Shown: positions 27,341-37,883, counted from the first letter of the stretch. The stretch is DNA of 64,000 nucleotides from Stutzerimonas stutzeri (GCA_019056435.1 CP077641.1:3658001-3722000); one strand, 5' to 3'. The notes: generated from the letters alone by a model not told the origin. Translations and numbers: made by a program.

Positions 27341-28852
27341 ATGAACCAGTCAAGTGCCATCCCCACAGTCAAGCTCCTGATCGGCGGCGAGCTGGTCGAG
27401 TCCACCACCCAGGAGTGGCGCGACATCGTCAACCCCGCCACACAGGAGGTTCTGGCCCGCGTGCCATTCGCCACCGAGGCGGAAATGAACGCGGCGGTCG
27501 CCAGTGCCAAGGACGCCTTCAAGACCTGGCGCAAGACCCCTATCGGTGCACGCTCGCGCATCTTCCTCAGGTATCAGCAACTGATCCGCGAAAACATGAA
27601 AGAGTTGGCGGCCATCCTCACCGCCGAACAGGGCAAGACCCTGGCCGACGCCGAGGGCGATGTGTTCCGCGGCCTGGAAGTGGTCGAGCACGCGTCCGGC
27701 ATCGGCAACCTGCAACTGGGCGAGCTGGCCAACAACGTGGCGACGGGCGTCGACACCTACACCCTGCTGCAGCCGCTGGGCGTCTGCGCTGGCATCACGC
27801 CGTTCAATTTTCCGGCGATGATTCCGCTGTGGATGTTCCCGATGGCCATCGCCACCGGCAACACCTTCGTCCTCAAGCCTTCCGAGCAGGATCCGATGGT
27901 GACCATGCGTCTCGCCGAGCTGGCGCTGGAAGCGGGCGTGCCGCCGGGCGTGCTCAACGTGGTGCATGGCGGCGCCGACGCGGTGAACCTGATCTGCGAC
28001 CACCCGGACATCAAGGCCGTTTCGTTCGTCGGCTCGACGAAGGTCGGCACTCACGTCTATAACCGGGCCAGCCAGGCCGGCAAGCGCGTGCAATGCATGA
28101 TGGGCGCGAAGAACCACGCCATCGTGCTGGCCGATGCGCACAAGGAACAGACCCTCAACGCCATCGCCGGGGCCGCCTTCGGTGCAGCCGGCCAGCGCTG
28201 CATGGCGCTGTCGGTGGTGGTGCTGGTGGGTGAAGCACAGGCCTGGATCCCGGATCTGGTGGCCAAGGCCAAGACGCTCAAGGTCAGTGCCGGCGTCGAG
28301 GCGGGTACCGATGTCGGCCCGCTGGTTTCCTGCGCCGCGCTGGATCGCGTCAGCGGCCTGATCGAACGCGGTATTCAGGAAGGCGCCCGGCTCGAGCTGG
28401 ACGGCCGCAACCCGAGCATCGCGGGGTACGAGCGCGGCAACTTCGTCGGCCCCACCCTGTTCTCTGGCGTGACCACGGGCATGAGCATCTACCGCGAGGA
28501 AATCTTCGGCCCGGTGCTCTGCGTCATGGCGGCCGACACCCTGGACGAGGCCATCACGCTGATCAACGCCAACCCCAACGGCAACGGCACCGCCATCTTC
28601 ACCCGTTCCGGCGCGGCGGCGCGGCATTTCCAGGAAGAGATCGACGTTGGACAGGTGGGCATCAACGTACCGATTCCGGTGCCGGTGCCCATGTTCTCGT
28701 TCACCGGTTCGCGGGCATCCAAGCTTGGTGACCTCGGCCCGTACGGCAAGCAGGTGGTGCAGTTCTACACTCAGACCAAGACGGTCACCCAGCGCTGGTT
28801 CGACGAGAACGAAGTCGGCGGTACGGTGAACACCACCATCAACCTCAAGTGA
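27341..28852 (+). CDS. mmsA: Methylmalonate-semialdehyde dehydrogenase (CoA-acylating)
   Basis: This 503-residue aldehyde dehydrogenase converts methylmalonate semialdehyde to propionyl-CoA at the end of valine degradation. The catalytic cysteine is C287 in [13 protein letters not shown], and the CoA-dependent MMSDH features [20 protein letters not shown] and [20 protein letters not shown] are present. It leads an apparent operon with mmsB, a 3-hydroxyisobutyryl-CoA hydrolase and an acyl-CoA dehydrogenase. The usual adjacent AraC activator mmsR is absent here. Confidence 0.96.
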   Translation: MNQSSAIPTVKLLIGGELVESTTQEWRDIVNPATQEVLARVPFATEAEMNAAVASAKDAFKTWRKTPIGARSRIFLRYQQLIRENMKELAAILTAEQGKTLADAEGDVFRGLEVVEHASGIGNLQLGELANNVATGVDTYTLLQPLGVCAGITPFNFPAMIPLWMFPMAIATGNTFVLKPSEQDPMVTMRLAELALEAGVPPGVLNVVHGGADAVNLICDHPDIKAVSFVGSTKVGTHVYNRASQAGKRVQCMMGAKNHAIVLADAHKEQTLNAIAGAAFGAAGQRCMALSVVVLVGEAQAWIPDLVAKAKTLKVSAGVEAGTDVGPLVSCAALDRVSGLIERGIQEGARLELDGRNPSIAGYERGNFVGPTLFSGVTTGMSIYREEIFGPVLCVMAADTLDEAITLINANPNGNGTAIFTRSGAAARHFQEEIDVGQVGINVPIPVPVPMFSFTGSRASKLGDLGPYGKQVVQFYTQTKTVTQRWFDENEVGGTVNTTINLK

Positions 28853-28902
28853 CCAGGTGTGGCGTCTTGCCCAGGTGAGGCGCCACGCGAGCCGGCAATC
28901 AG

Positions 28903-28910
28903 AACAAGAA
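28903..28910 (+). promoter_or_regulatory. CA motif before mmsB
   Basis: AACAAGAA matches AAnAAnAA and overlaps the start of the AAGGAA ribosome site of mmsB. Confidence 0.5.
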
Positions 28911-28920
28911 GGAAACGGCC

Positions 28921-29817
28921 ATGCATATCGGTTTTCTCGGGCTCGGCAACATGGGTGGACCCATGGCGCGCAACCTGCTCAAGGCGGGCCATCAACTCAC
29001 GGTCTTCGACCTTTCCGCGGCGGCCGTGTCCGGCCTCGTCGAGGCCGGCGCGAAGGAGGCGACATCGCCCGCGGCAATCGCCCAGGCGGATGTCGACGTC
29101 ATCATCACCATGCTGCCCGCCGCTCCTCACGTGAAGCAGGTGTATCTGGGTGAAGACGGCTTGCTGGCCCATGTCTCGGCGGGTGTGCTGCTGATCGACT
29201 CTTCGACCATCGACCCGCTGTCCGCTCGCGAAGTCGCTTCCGCCGCCGCTCACAACGGCAACCCGATGCTCGATGCACCGGTGTCCGGCGGCACAGGCGG
29301 CGCTGCCGCAGGGACCTTGACCTTCATGGTCGGCGGCAGCGAAGCGGATTTCCAGACGGCGCAGCCGATCCTGGCGACGATGGGCAAGAACATCGTCCAT
29401 TGCGGTGGCAGCGGCAACGGTCAGGTCGCCAAGGTCGCCAACAACCTCCTGCTCGGCATCTCCATGATCGGTGCCGCCGAGGCCATGTCGCTCGGTGTTG
29501 CCCTGGGCATGGAACCGGAGGTCCTCGCCGGGGTGATCAATTCCTCCAGTGGACGCTGCTGGAGCAGCGAAATCTACAACCCCTTCCCCGGCGTGGTGGA
29601 GACCAGCCCAGCGTCTCGCGGCTATAGCGGCGGCTTCGGCACCGACCTGATGCTCAAGGACCTTGGCCTGGCGAGCGAAGCGGCCAAGCAGGTCCGCCAG
29701 CCGGTTATCCTCGGCGCACTCGCGCAGCAGCTCTACCAGGCCTTCAGCCTGCAAGGCCATGGCGGACTGGATTTCTCCGCGATCATCAAACTCTACCGCC
29801 AAGAGGACCAGGCATGA
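28921..29817 (+). CDS. mmsB: 3-hydroxyisobutyrate dehydrogenase
   Basis: This 298-residue beta-hydroxyacid dehydrogenase oxidises 3-hydroxyisobutyrate to methylmalonate semialdehyde with NAD+. The Rossmann motif GFLGLGNMGGPMARNLLKAG opens the protein, the substrate loop DAPVSGGTGGAAAGTLTFMV follows, and the catalytic lysine is K171 in GQVAKVANN. It supplies MmsA directly. Its stop overlaps the next start (ATGA). Confidence 0.96.
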   Translation: MHIGFLGLGNMGGPMARNLLKAGHQLTVFDLSAAAVSGLVEAGAKEATSPAAIAQADVDVIITMLPAAPHVKQVYLGEDGLLAHVSAGVLLIDSSTIDPLSAREVASAAAHNGNPMLDAPVSGGTGGAAAGTLTFMVGGSEADFQTAQPILATMGKNIVHCGGSGNGQVAKVANNLLLGISMIGAAEAMSLGVALGMEPEVLAGVINSSSGRCWSSEIYNPFPGVVETSPASRGYSGGFGTDLMLKDLGLASEAAKQVRQPVILGALAQQLYQAFSLQGHGGLDFSAIIKLYRQEDQA

Positions 29818-30869
29818 CCCAGGCAGAAGCGCCGGTACTGATCCAAGTACGCAACCGCGTCGGCTATCTCACCCTCAACCGCCCCGCCGGGCTCAACGCC
29901 ATCACCCTGCCGATGGTGCGGACGCTGCACCGCCAGTTGCAGGAATGGGCGGACGATCAAGGCATCGTCGCCGTGGTGCTGCGTGGTGCCGGCGAAAAGG
30001 CTTTCTGCGCTGGCGGCGACATCCGCTCGCTGTACGACAGCTACAAGCGCGGTGACAACCTGCATCGGGAATTCTTCGAGGAGGAATACGCGCTCGACCA
30101 ATACATCCACGCCTACACCAAGCCGCTCCTGGCGTTGATGAACGGCTTCGTACTTGGTGGCGGCATGGGCCTGGTCCAGGGTGCTTCGCTGCGGGTGATT
30201 TCCGAGCGCACCCGCATGGGCATGCCGGAAGTCGGCATCGGCTATTTTCCGGACGTCGGCGGCAGTTACTTTCTGTCGCGGCTGCCGAGCAACCTGGGCG
30301 TCTACATGGGCCTGACCGGCAACCATGTCAGCGCGGCCGACGCGCTCTATGCCGGGCTTGCCGACTACTGCGTGCCTTATGACAGCTTCGCCGACCTCGA
30401 ACGCTGCCTGGACCAGCAGGACTGGTCCGTGCCGCCGCGGCACGCACTGACCAACCTGCTGGTGTCGATGGGCCGCACCGAGCTGCCGGATGCGCCGTTC
30501 AAAACGCTTAGCCGAGCCATCGACGAACATTTCTCGCATGACAGCGTCGCCGCGATTCGCCAGTCGCTCGCCGGGGAGACCCGTGCCGAATACAGCGAAT
30601 GGGCCGCCGAAACGCTCAAGACGCTGGATAGCCGCTCACCGCTGTCGATGAGCGTCACCCTGGAAATGCTCCGTCGTGGACTCGAGCGCTCGCTGGCCGA
30701 CTGTTTCGGTATGGAGCTGCACCTCGACCGCCAGTGGTTCGACAAGGGCGACATCATCGAAGGCGTCCGCGCGCTGATCGTCGACAAGGACAAGAATCCG
30801 CGCTGGAACCCGCCTACGCTGGAAGAAGTGACGCCCGAGCGCGTCGCTGCTTTCTTCGCTGGCGTCTGA
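29814..30869 (+). CDS. 3-hydroxyisobutyryl-CoA hydrolase (enoyl-CoA hydratase/isomerase superfamily)
   Basis: This 351-residue crotonase-fold protein is longer than ordinary enoyl-CoA hydratases (about 260) and matches the HIBCH subgroup. It has KAFCAGGDIRSLYDS (oxyanion hole), MPEVGIGYFPDVGGSYFLSR and a C-terminal region ending VTPERVAAFF. It would hydrolyse 3-hydroxyisobutyryl-CoA to free 3-hydroxyisobutyrate for MmsB. It overlaps mmsB by 4 bp, so the two are translationally coupled. Confidence 0.9.
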   Translation: MTQAEAPVLIQVRNRVGYLTLNRPAGLNAITLPMVRTLHRQLQEWADDQGIVAVVLRGAGEKAFCAGGDIRSLYDSYKRGDNLHREFFEEEYALDQYIHAYTKPLLALMNGFVLGGGMGLVQGASLRVISERTRMGMPEVGIGYFPDVGGSYFLSRLPSNLGVYMGLTGNHVSAADALYAGLADYCVPYDSFADLERCLDQQDWSVPPRHALTNLLVSMGRTELPDAPFKTLSRAIDEHFSHDSVAAIRQSLAGETRAEYSEWAAETLKTLDSRSPLSMSVTLEMLRRGLERSLADCFGMELHLDRQWFDKGDIIEGVRALIVDKDKNPRWNPPTLEEVTPERVAAFFAGV

Positions 30870-30884
30870 CAGAGGGGCAACCTC

Positions 30885-32036
30885 ATGCACGACATCGAAC
30901 TGACCGAAGAACAACGGATGATTCGCGACATGGCGCGCGACTTCGCCCGCGCCGAGATCGCGCCCAAGGCACACGACTGGGAACAGGCCGGCTGGATCGA
31001 CGACGAGACGGTGAGCCAACTGGGCGAGCTCGGCCTGCTCGGCATGATCGTTCCCGAGCAATGGGGCGGCACCTACATCGACTACGTCGCCTACGCCCTG
31101 GCCGTCGAGGAAATCTCGGCGGGTGACGGAGCAATCGGCGCGCTGATGAGCATCCACAGCTCGGTCGGCTGCGGCCCGATTCTCAAATACGGCACGCCGG
31201 AGCAGCAGGATGCGTGGCTGCCGGATCTGGCCACCGGTCGCGCCATCGGCTGTTTTGCCCTCACCGAGCCCCAGGCCGGCTCCGAGGCGCACAACCTGCG
31301 CACCCGCGCCGTGCTGGACAATGGCGAGTGGGTAATCAACGGCGCCAAACAATTCGTCAGCAACGGCAAGCGCGCCAAGATCGCCATCGTCTTCGCCGTG
31401 ACCGATCCAGAGCTGGGCAAAAAAGGGCTCTCCGCGTTTCTCGTGCCCACCGACAACCCCGGTTTCGTCGTCGATCGCATGGAGAAGAAGATGGGCATCC
31501 GAGCCTCGGATACCTGCGGCGTCACCCTGCGTGACTGCCGCATTCCCGAGGCCAACCTGCTCGGCCCGCGCGGCAAGGGGCTGGCGATCGCCCTGTCCAA
31601 CCTGGAAGGTGGTCGCATCGGCATCGGCGCTCAGGCCCTCGGCATCGCCCGCGCGGCATTCGAAGCGGCGCTGGGCTATGCGCGCGAACGCATCCAGTTC
31701 GACAAGCCGATCATCGAGCACCAGAGCGTGGCGAACATGCTCGCGGACATGCACACCCGCATCAACGCTGCGCGGCTGCTCATCCTGCACGCCGCGCGCC
31801 TGCGCAGCGCCAACCTGCCGTGCCTGTCCGAAGCCTCCCAGGCCAAGCTATTCGCGTCGGAGGTGGCCGAATACGTGTGCTCCAAAGCCATGCAGATCCA
31901 CGGCGGCTACGGCTATCTGGAGGACTATCCGGTCGAGCGCTACTACCGCGACGCGCGCATCACGCAGATCTATGAAGGCTCCAGCGAGATTCAGCGGCTG
32001 TTGATCGCACGGGAGTTGAATAACTACGGGTTGTAA
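30885..32036 (+). CDS. Acyl-CoA dehydrogenase, probable isobutyryl-CoA dehydrogenase
   Basis: This 383-residue short-chain acyl-CoA dehydrogenase carries the FAD/substrate motifs [20 protein letters not shown] and [13 protein letters not shown]. The catalytic glutamate is E364 in [18 protein letters not shown]. Following mmsA, mmsB and the hydrolase by 15 bp, it most likely oxidises isobutyryl-CoA to methacrylyl-CoA in valine catabolism. 2-Methylbutyryl-CoA is an alternative substrate. Confidence 0.9.
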   Translation: MHDIELTEEQRMIRDMARDFARAEIAPKAHDWEQAGWIDDETVSQLGELGLLGMIVPEQWGGTYIDYVAYALAVEEISAGDGAIGALMSIHSSVGCGPILKYGTPEQQDAWLPDLATGRAIGCFALTEPQAGSEAHNLRTRAVLDNGEWVINGAKQFVSNGKRAKIAIVFAVTDPELGKKGLSAFLVPTDNPGFVVDRMEKKMGIRASDTCGVTLRDCRIPEANLLGPRGKGLAIALSNLEGGRIGIGAQALGIARAAFEAALGYARERIQFDKPIIEHQSVANMLADMHTRINAARLLILHAARLRSANLPCLSEASQAKLFASEVAEYVCSKAMQIHGGYGYLEDYPVERYYRDARITQIYEGSSEIQRLLIARELNNYGL

Positions 32037-32176
32037 TCAACCGCGGCAACGGCGCGGAACGACACCAGCTTTTCCCGAGATTGACAGGAGGTGCGCAACG
32101 AGATCGGGAAGCTCAATAAACCACCTCGAAGCAGTATTCCGAACGACCGATGGCGGCGGCGCGAGCCCCATCCGAC

Positions 32177-32187
32177 AACAATAAGAA
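32177..32187 (+). promoter_or_regulatory. Double CA motif before acyl-CoA ligase
   Basis: AACAATAAGAA contains two overlapping AAnAAnAA matches (32177 and 32180), directly followed by the AAGGA ribosome site. Confidence 0.6.
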
Positions 32188-32197
32188 GGATACGACG

Positions 32198-33850
32198 ATG
32201 CTCAAAGGTACGATGCAGCAGACCCCGCTGATGATCAGCGGCATCCTGACCCACGCCGCCCTCGCCCACGGCGAGCGCGAAATCGTCTCGCGGCTGGTGG
32301 ATGAACCTCTCTGGCGCTACGACTACGCAGGTTTGGCGAAACGCGCCGGGCAGGCGGCCAGCATGTTGCGCAGCCTGGGCGTGAAACCTGGCGACCTGGT
32401 CTCGTCGATGGCCTGGAACACCCATCGTCACTTCGAGCTGTTCTTTGCCGTGCCCGGGATTGGCGCGGTCCTGCACACGGCCAATCCACGCCTGTCGAAC
32501 GAGCAGATCATCTACACCCTGAACCACGCCGGAAGCGGCGTACTGCTCTTCGACCGCAGCTTCCTCGCCCTGGTCGAGCGCGTTCGGCCGCATCTGGAGC
32601 ACATCCATACCTTCGTCATGCTCGCCGACGCCGAACGCACCGAACCCGGAGAGATCGGTGCGCAAAGCTACGAAACGCTGATCGCCTACGAGCCACCCAT
32701 CACCGAGTGGCCGCAGTTCGATGAGAACGCCGGTGCCATGCTCTGCTACACCTCCGGCACCACCGGCAACCCGAAAGGCGTCGTCTATAGCCACCGCTCC
32801 GTGGTGCTGCATGCGATGGCCGCCGGGCTCACAGGCGCCTTCGGCTTCTCCGCGTTCGACTGCATCATGCCCTGCTCATCGCTCTATCACGCCACCGCCT
32901 GGGGCGTGCCCTTCACCGCTGCCATCAACGGCTGCAAGTTCGTGCTGCCGTGCGACAAGATGGACGGTGCCAGCCTGCAGGAGCTGATCCAGAGCGAGGG
33001 CGTGACCTTTTCCGGTGGCGTACCGACCATCTGGACCATGTACCTCAACCACCTGGAGCGCACCGGAGAGACCACCGGAGCGCTCAGGTGCCTGGTGATC
33101 GCGGGGTCCGCCGTGCCCCGTGCGCTCGCCGAAAAGTTCGAGACCCGCTACGGCGTCAGCGTCCGCCAGCTCTGGGGCATGACCGAAACCAGCCCGCTCG
33201 GCGTGGTGGCCACCCCAACGCCCAAGCTCGCGGCCCAGGGCGAGGCCGCGACGAAGGAGGCGATCTGGACGCGTCAGGGTCGCTTGCAATTTGGCATCGA
33301 GCTGAAGATCGTCGACGAAGCCGGCAAGCCATTGCCCCATGACGGCACTACATCCGGAGCGCTGCTGGTGCGCGGGCCCTGGACGGTCGAGCGCTATTTC
33401 CGCAGCGAGACCAGCGCGGTCGATGCCGATGGCTGGTTCGACACTGGCGACATCGCCACCCTGGACCCCAACGGCTACATGCGCATCACCGACCGCAGCA
33501 AGGACGTGATCAAGTCTGGCGGCGAGTGGATCAGCTCCATCGACATCGAGAACATCGCCGTGGCCTGCCCGGGCGTGCGCATCGCCGCAGTCGTCGGGGT
33601 GACGCACGAGAAGTGGGAGGAGCGCCCTGTACTCATCATCGAACCCCACGACGATGCGCAGATCTGCATCGAGACGGTGCTCGCCTTCCTCGAACCGCAG
33701 ATCGTCAAGTGGTGGATGCCCGATGCGGTGATCATCGACACCGTCCCCCTGACCGCTACCGGCAAGATCGACAAGAAGACGCTGCGCGAGCGCTACAGAA
33801 GCTATCTGCTCGACCGCAGCGAACCGGCCAGCAGCGCGGCGAGCATGTAG
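32198..33850 (+). CDS. AMP-dependent acyl-CoA ligase
   Basis: This 550-residue ANL-superfamily ligase activates a carboxylic acid through an acyl-adenylate. The phosphate loop is MLCYTSGTTGNPKGVVYSH, the A5 motif LWGMTETSPLG, the ribose-binding WFDTGDIATLDPNGYM, and the C-terminal catalytic lysine is in TATGKIDKKTLRE. The ATG at 32198 follows AGAAGGA and gives the typical start LKGTMQQTPLMISGIL. It resembles medium/long-chain or methylthiopropionate-type ligases. In this context it may activate branched or methyl-branched acids; the substrate is not determined. Confidence 0.9.
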   Translation: MLKGTMQQTPLMISGILTHAALAHGEREIVSRLVDEPLWRYDYAGLAKRAGQAASMLRSLGVKPGDLVSSMAWNTHRHFELFFAVPGIGAVLHTANPRLSNEQIIYTLNHAGSGVLLFDRSFLALVERVRPHLEHIHTFVMLADAERTEPGEIGAQSYETLIAYEPPITEWPQFDENAGAMLCYTSGTTGNPKGVVYSHRSVVLHAMAAGLTGAFGFSAFDCIMPCSSLYHATAWGVPFTAAINGCKFVLPCDKMDGASLQELIQSEGVTFSGGVPTIWTMYLNHLERTGETTGALRCLVIAGSAVPRALAEKFETRYGVSVRQLWGMTETSPLGVVATPTPKLAAQGEAATKEAIWTRQGRLQFGIELKIVDEAGKPLPHDGTTSGALLVRGPWTVERYFRSETSAVDADGWFDTGDIATLDPNGYMRITDRSKDVIKSGGEWISSIDIENIAVACPGVRIAAVVGVTHEKWEERPVLIIEPHDDAQICIETVLAFLEPQIVKWWMPDAVIIDTVPLTATGKIDKKTLRERYRSYLLDRSEPASSAASM

Positions 33851-33999
33851 GACTGCCCGCAACGGCATGCGCAACGCAGGCAACTGCGACCCGGCTCACC
33901 TGCCGTAACGGCAGGTGGATCTGGCTTCATCGATCCAGCGAGCAAGGCGTCTGCGCACATCCACGCCTATCCCGACACACGTCCGACCGGAAGCACGCC

Positions 34000-35079
34000 A
34001 TGCCCATCACCACCCCAACCACTCGCCAGGGCCCTCTGGTCGGCCTGCGCGTATTGGAGTTCGCCAGCATCGGTCCCGGCCCGCATTGCGCCATGCTGCT
34101 CGCCGACCTCGGTGCCGACGTGCTGCGCATCGAACGTAAAGGCGGCAATGGCTGGCCGAACCCGGTGGTCGATCGAGGCCGCAAGCGGCTCACGCTGGAC
34201 ATCCGCACCGAAGCCGGGCGTGAGCACTGCCTGACACTGGCCGAGGGCGCCGACGTGCTGATCGAGGGCTTCCGCCCTGGCGTGATGGAGCGCCTGGGCC
34301 TTGGGCCCGAGATCGTTCACGCGCGCAATCCCAGGCTCGTCTACGGGCGCATGACCGGTTGGGGCCAGACCGGCCCGTTGGCCCGAAGTGCCGGGCATGA
34401 CATCAACTATCTGGCGCTCACCGGTGCCCTGGCTTCCATCGGGGGGCGCGAAGGGCCGCCGTTGCCACCGCTGAACCTGGTCGGGGATTTCGGAGGCGGC
34501 TCGCTCTATCTGGCCTTCGGCATCATGGCGGCGCTGTGGGAGCGCGAACGGTCGGGCCTGGGCCAGGTCATCGATGCCGCCATTGTCGATGGCGTTTCCT
34601 CGATGATGAGCTTCTTCGCCGGTCTGTTGCCCAGCGGAGCGATCTCGCTCCAGCGCGACCGTAACCTGCTCGCCGGCGCCGCACCGCACTACCGCTGCTA
34701 CACCTGTGCCGACGGCCGCGACATCGCCATCGGACCGCTCGAGCCACAGTTCCTCGGCGAACTGGCGCAACGCATCCAGGCCCCGGATAACCTGCTTCAG
34801 GACGTTCGGGATCCGGACCGCTGGGCCGCACAGGGCGAACACCTCGCCGCGCTGTTCGCCAGCCGGACCCAGGCCGACTGGTGCGAACTGCTCGAAGGCA
34901 CCGACGCCTGCTTCGCGCCCGTGCTCACGCTAGAAGAAGCCGCCCAGCATCCGCATATGCAAGCGCGTGGCGTCTATCGCGACATCGACGGCGCCCTGCA
35001 CGCCGCCCCGGCGCCGCGCTTTTCCCGTACGCCCGGGTCGATAAGAGATTCCGTCGAGGCATCCGAAGGCTGGGATTGA
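34000..35079 (+). CDS. CaiB/BaiF CoA-transferase family protein, alpha-methylacyl-CoA racemase-like
   Basis: This 359-residue class III CoA-transferase family protein has VLEFASIGPGPHCAMLLADLG, RIERKGGNGW and RSAGHDINYLALTGALASIG. The last motif contains the aspartate typical of alpha-methylacyl-CoA racemases. It would interconvert (2R)- and (2S)-methyl-branched acyl-CoA so that dehydrogenases can act, fitting a location between the acyl-CoA ligase and the beta-oxidation genes. A plain CoA-transferase role cannot be ruled out. Confidence 0.87.
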   Translation: MPITTPTTRQGPLVGLRVLEFASIGPGPHCAMLLADLGADVLRIERKGGNGWPNPVVDRGRKRLTLDIRTEAGREHCLTLAEGADVLIEGFRPGVMERLGLGPEIVHARNPRLVYGRMTGWGQTGPLARSAGHDINYLALTGALASIGGREGPPLPPLNLVGDFGGGSLYLAFGIMAALWERERSGLGQVIDAAIVDGVSSMMSFFAGLLPSGAISLQRDRNLLAGAAPHYRCYTCADGRDIAIGPLEPQFLGELAQRIQAPDNLLQDVRDPDRWAAQGEHLAALFASRTQADWCELLEGTDACFAPVLTLEEAAQHPHMQARGVYRDIDGALHAAPAPRFSRTPGSIRDSVEASEGWD

Positions 35080-35117
35080 TTCGCACGCTTCGGCTGACCA
35101 ACGCCGCCGACCCGTGG

Positions 35118-35690
35118 AAGCGAGCTTGCTCGCAATCAGCGCTCTCGGCGAACCCAGTCGGGCGAACAAGTTCGCCCCTACAACAAACCCGACGGTTCAG
35201 ATACGAGCGTCCTGTAGAGGCGAATTCATTCGCCCAAACCAGCGCACAACGAGCGAACACCTCCGCCCCCGCAACAAGCCCGACGGCTCAGACACGGACG
35301 CCCTGTAGGGGCGAATTCATTCGCCCAAACCAGCACGCAACGAGCGAACACTTTCGCCCTTACAACAAGCCCGACGGCTCAGACACGAACGCCCTGTAGG
35401 GGCGAATTTATTCGCCCATACCAGCACGCAACGAGCGAACCCCTTCACCCCAACAACAAGCCCAACGACTCAGACACGAACCTTGTAGGGGCGAATTCAT
35501 TCGCCCAAACCAGCACGCAACGAGCGAACACCTTCACCCCCACAACAGGCCCGACGGTTCAGACACGAACGCCCTGTAGGGGCGAATTTATTCGCCCAAA
35601 CCGGCGCACAACGGGCGGACACCTTCACCCCACAACAAGCCCGACGGCTCAGACACGAACGCCCTGTAGGGGCGAATTTATTCGCCCTGC
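35118..35690. repeat. Tandem REP-hairpin array, about 90-bp unit
   Basis: Six units with period 89-91 bp each contain GTAGGGGCGAAT(T/C)nATTCGCCC-type hairpins (arms GGGCGAAT and ATTCGCCC near 35219, 35309, 35400, 35489, 35580 and 35670). Each hairpin is followed by a conserved tail with CAACAAGCCCGACGG. An opposite-orientation copy lies at 35160-35177, and a different REP type (GCGAGC-TT-GCTCGC) near 35119. No gene is visible between 35080 and the end of the array except the C-terminus of the next gene. Confidence 0.9.
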
Positions 35691-36665
35691 GGCCTGTGCA
35701 ACACCTTCACCCCCTGCGTTGGCGAATGTGCAGGGTTCACCCCGGAAGAAGGCCGCAACATTGGCAAAGGCATCCCCGAAATACAGCTCGTAGCCTTGGC
35801 GTTCGACATAGCCCAGGTGCGGCGTGCAGATCACGTTGGGGTGCTGCAACAGTGGATGTTCGGGATCGATGACCGGCTCCTGCTCGAACACGTCCAGTGC
35901 GGCGAAACCGGGCCGTCCCGCGTCCAGCGCATCGAGCAAGGCGCCGGGGGCGATCAGCTCGGCGCGGCTGATGTTCAGCAGCAATGCCGAGGTCTTCATT
36001 CGCGCCAGGTCCTCAGCGGTAACGATATGCCGGGTCGCGTCGACCAGACGCAGATTGAGGCTCAGCACGTCGGCTTCGGCAAAGAACGCCTCGCGGCTCG
36101 CCGCCGCGCGGTGGCCATCCCGCTCGGCCGCCTGCCGCGACCCCTCGCTGCCCCACACCAGCACCGGCATCTCGAACGCCTGGGCGTAGCGGGCCAGGCG
36201 CTGCCCGATCTTGCCGTAGCCCCAGATACCCAGCGTTTGACCATACAGCCGGTCGCCCAGGTTGACCTGCCATTGGCCCGCATAGAGCGCCTGCATCGCT
36301 GGCAGCAGCCGCCTCCGGGCCATCAGCAGCAGGGCCCAGGCGAGTTCGGCTGGCGCAATGGGCGAGCCCCGCCCCTCCATCACCGCTACGCCATGGCGTG
36401 TGCAGGCCTCGAGGTCAAGGTGAGCGGCCACCTTACCCGTCTGACTGATCAACCTGAGCCTGGGCAGCCGAGCCAGCAGCGCCTCATCGATGACAGTGCG
36501 CTCGCGCGTCAGTACCAGCGCATCGGCATCGGCGAACCGCTCGGCCAATACCTCCCGATCGTTCACCGCGTCGTGATAGACCGTGACCCTGTGCCCGTCG
36601 AGCTGCGCGAAGCAATCCAGCGAGCGGATCACGTCCTGGTAGTCATCGGGGATGACGATGTGCAT
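35649..36665 (-). CDS. D-isomer-specific 2-hydroxyacid dehydrogenase
   Basis: This 338-residue NAD-dependent dehydrogenase has the Rossmann motif GIWGYGKIGQRLA, the catalytic-domain stretches LLLNISRAELIAPGALLDAL and FAALDVFEQEP, and the histidine in CTPHLGYVERQGYE. The substrate is not evident. The last dozen or so residues (GRINSPLQGVRV) are encoded by the final REP hairpin of the adjacent array, and the stop codon lies inside the repeat, so the original stop seems to have been lost. Confidence 0.87.
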   Translation of the reverse strand: MHIVIPDDYQDVIRSLDCFAQLDGHRVTVYHDAVNDREVLAERFADADALVLTRERTVIDEALLARLPRLRLISQTGKVAAHLDLEACTRHGVAVMEGRGSPIAPAELAWALLLMARRRLLPAMQALYAGQWQVNLGDRLYGQTLGIWGYGKIGQRLARYAQAFEMPVLVWGSEGSRQAAERDGHRAAASREAFFAEADVLSLNLRLVDATRHIVTAEDLARMKTSALLLNISRAELIAPGALLDALDAGRPGFAALDVFEQEPVIDPEHPLLQHPNVICTPHLGYVERQGYELYFGDAFANVAAFFRGEPCTFANAGGEGVAQAAGRINSPLQGVRV

Positions 36666-36741
36666 GAAGCATCTCCGGGGCGTAGCCGTTGCCTATGGTC
36701 GGGCTATTGTAGGCGCACCTCGGTGATGCAGCTGTTGCGCC

Positions 36742-37874
36742 TCACTCGCCCAGGTTGCGCGCAATCACCAACCGCTGAATGTCGCTGGTGCCTTCGTAAA
36801 TCTGGCAGACGCGCACGTCGCGGTAGATGCGCTCGACGGGAAAGTCCTTCAGATAGCCATAACCGCCGAGCGTCTGTATCGCCGCCGAACAGACCTTTTC
36901 CGCCATTTCCGAGGCGAACAGTTTCGCCATGGACGCCTCGACCAGCGCCGGTTGCCCCGCCTCGCGCAACGCGGCAGCGTGCAGCACCATCTGCCGCGCG
37001 ACGGCGATCTGCGTTGCCATGTCGGCCAGGCGGAAGGCAACGGCCTGGTGCTCGCTAATGGCCTTGCCGAACGCCTCGCGCTCGCGCGCATAGTCACGGG
37101 CGGCTTCGAAGGCCGCGCGAGCCATGCCGACGGCCTGGGCGGCGATACCGATACGGCCGCCTTCGAGGTTAGCCAGCGCGATCCGGTAGCCCTCACCCTC
37201 CTCGCCCAGGCGTTGAGATTCGTGCACACGCATGTCCTCGAAAGCCAGCTGGCAGGTATCGGACGCGTGCTGCCCGAGCTTTTCCTCGACGCGTACCACC
37301 TGATAACCCGGGGTGTCAGTCGGCACGATGAAAGCGCTGATGCCGTGCTTGCCGGCGTCCGGATCGGTCACGGCGAAAGGATCACGGTGCCGGCGTGCTG
37401 GCCCGAGGTAATGAACTGCTTGGCGCCGTTGATCACGTAACTGTCGCCTTCACGCCGGGCGCGCGTGCGCAAACTGCTGGCGTCGGAGCCGGCGTGGGGT
37501 TCGGTCAGCGCGAAAGCGCCGATCTGAGCGCCGCTGGCCAGCGGCTGGAGGTAGCGCTTTTTTTGCTCGTCGTTGCCAAAGCGCAGGATCGGCACGCAAC
37601 CGACCGAGTTATGCACGCTCATGATGGTCGAGCAGGCACCGTCACCGGCGGCGATCTCTTCCAGCGCCAGGGCGTAGGCGACATAGCCGGTGTCGCTGCC
37701 GCCCCACTCGTCCGGGCAAAGCATGCCGAAGAAGCCGAGTTCGGCCATCTCGGCAACCGCCTCGGCCGGGTAGCGGTGGTCACGGTCCCAATCGGCGGCG
37801 AACGGCTTGAGCCGCGCCTGAGCGAACTGCCGTGCCATGTCGCGGATGCTGGTCTGGTCTTCGTTGAGCAACAT
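36742..37874 (-). CDS. Acyl-CoA dehydrogenase, probable 2-methylbutyryl-CoA or short-chain (one frameshift)
   Basis: This acyl-CoA dehydrogenase is about 377 residues after correction. It has [36 protein letters not shown] and the catalytic glutamate in [20 protein letters not shown]. The frame breaks near 37376-37378, where one A (T on the coding strand) is missing; the expected [16 protein letters not shown] continues in the next frame. It is the third gene of an SDR, thiolase, dehydrogenase operon, which fits isoleucine-type beta-oxidation of 2-methylbutyryl-CoA. Confidence 0.9.
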
Positions 37875-37883
37875 GGGCAGTCC

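Noticed and set aside
35118..35690. A CRISPR array
   Set aside because: The period is regular, but the whole unit is conserved with no variable spacers, the conserved part is a REP hairpin, and no cas gene is present. The array at 43026-43625 was rejected likewise.
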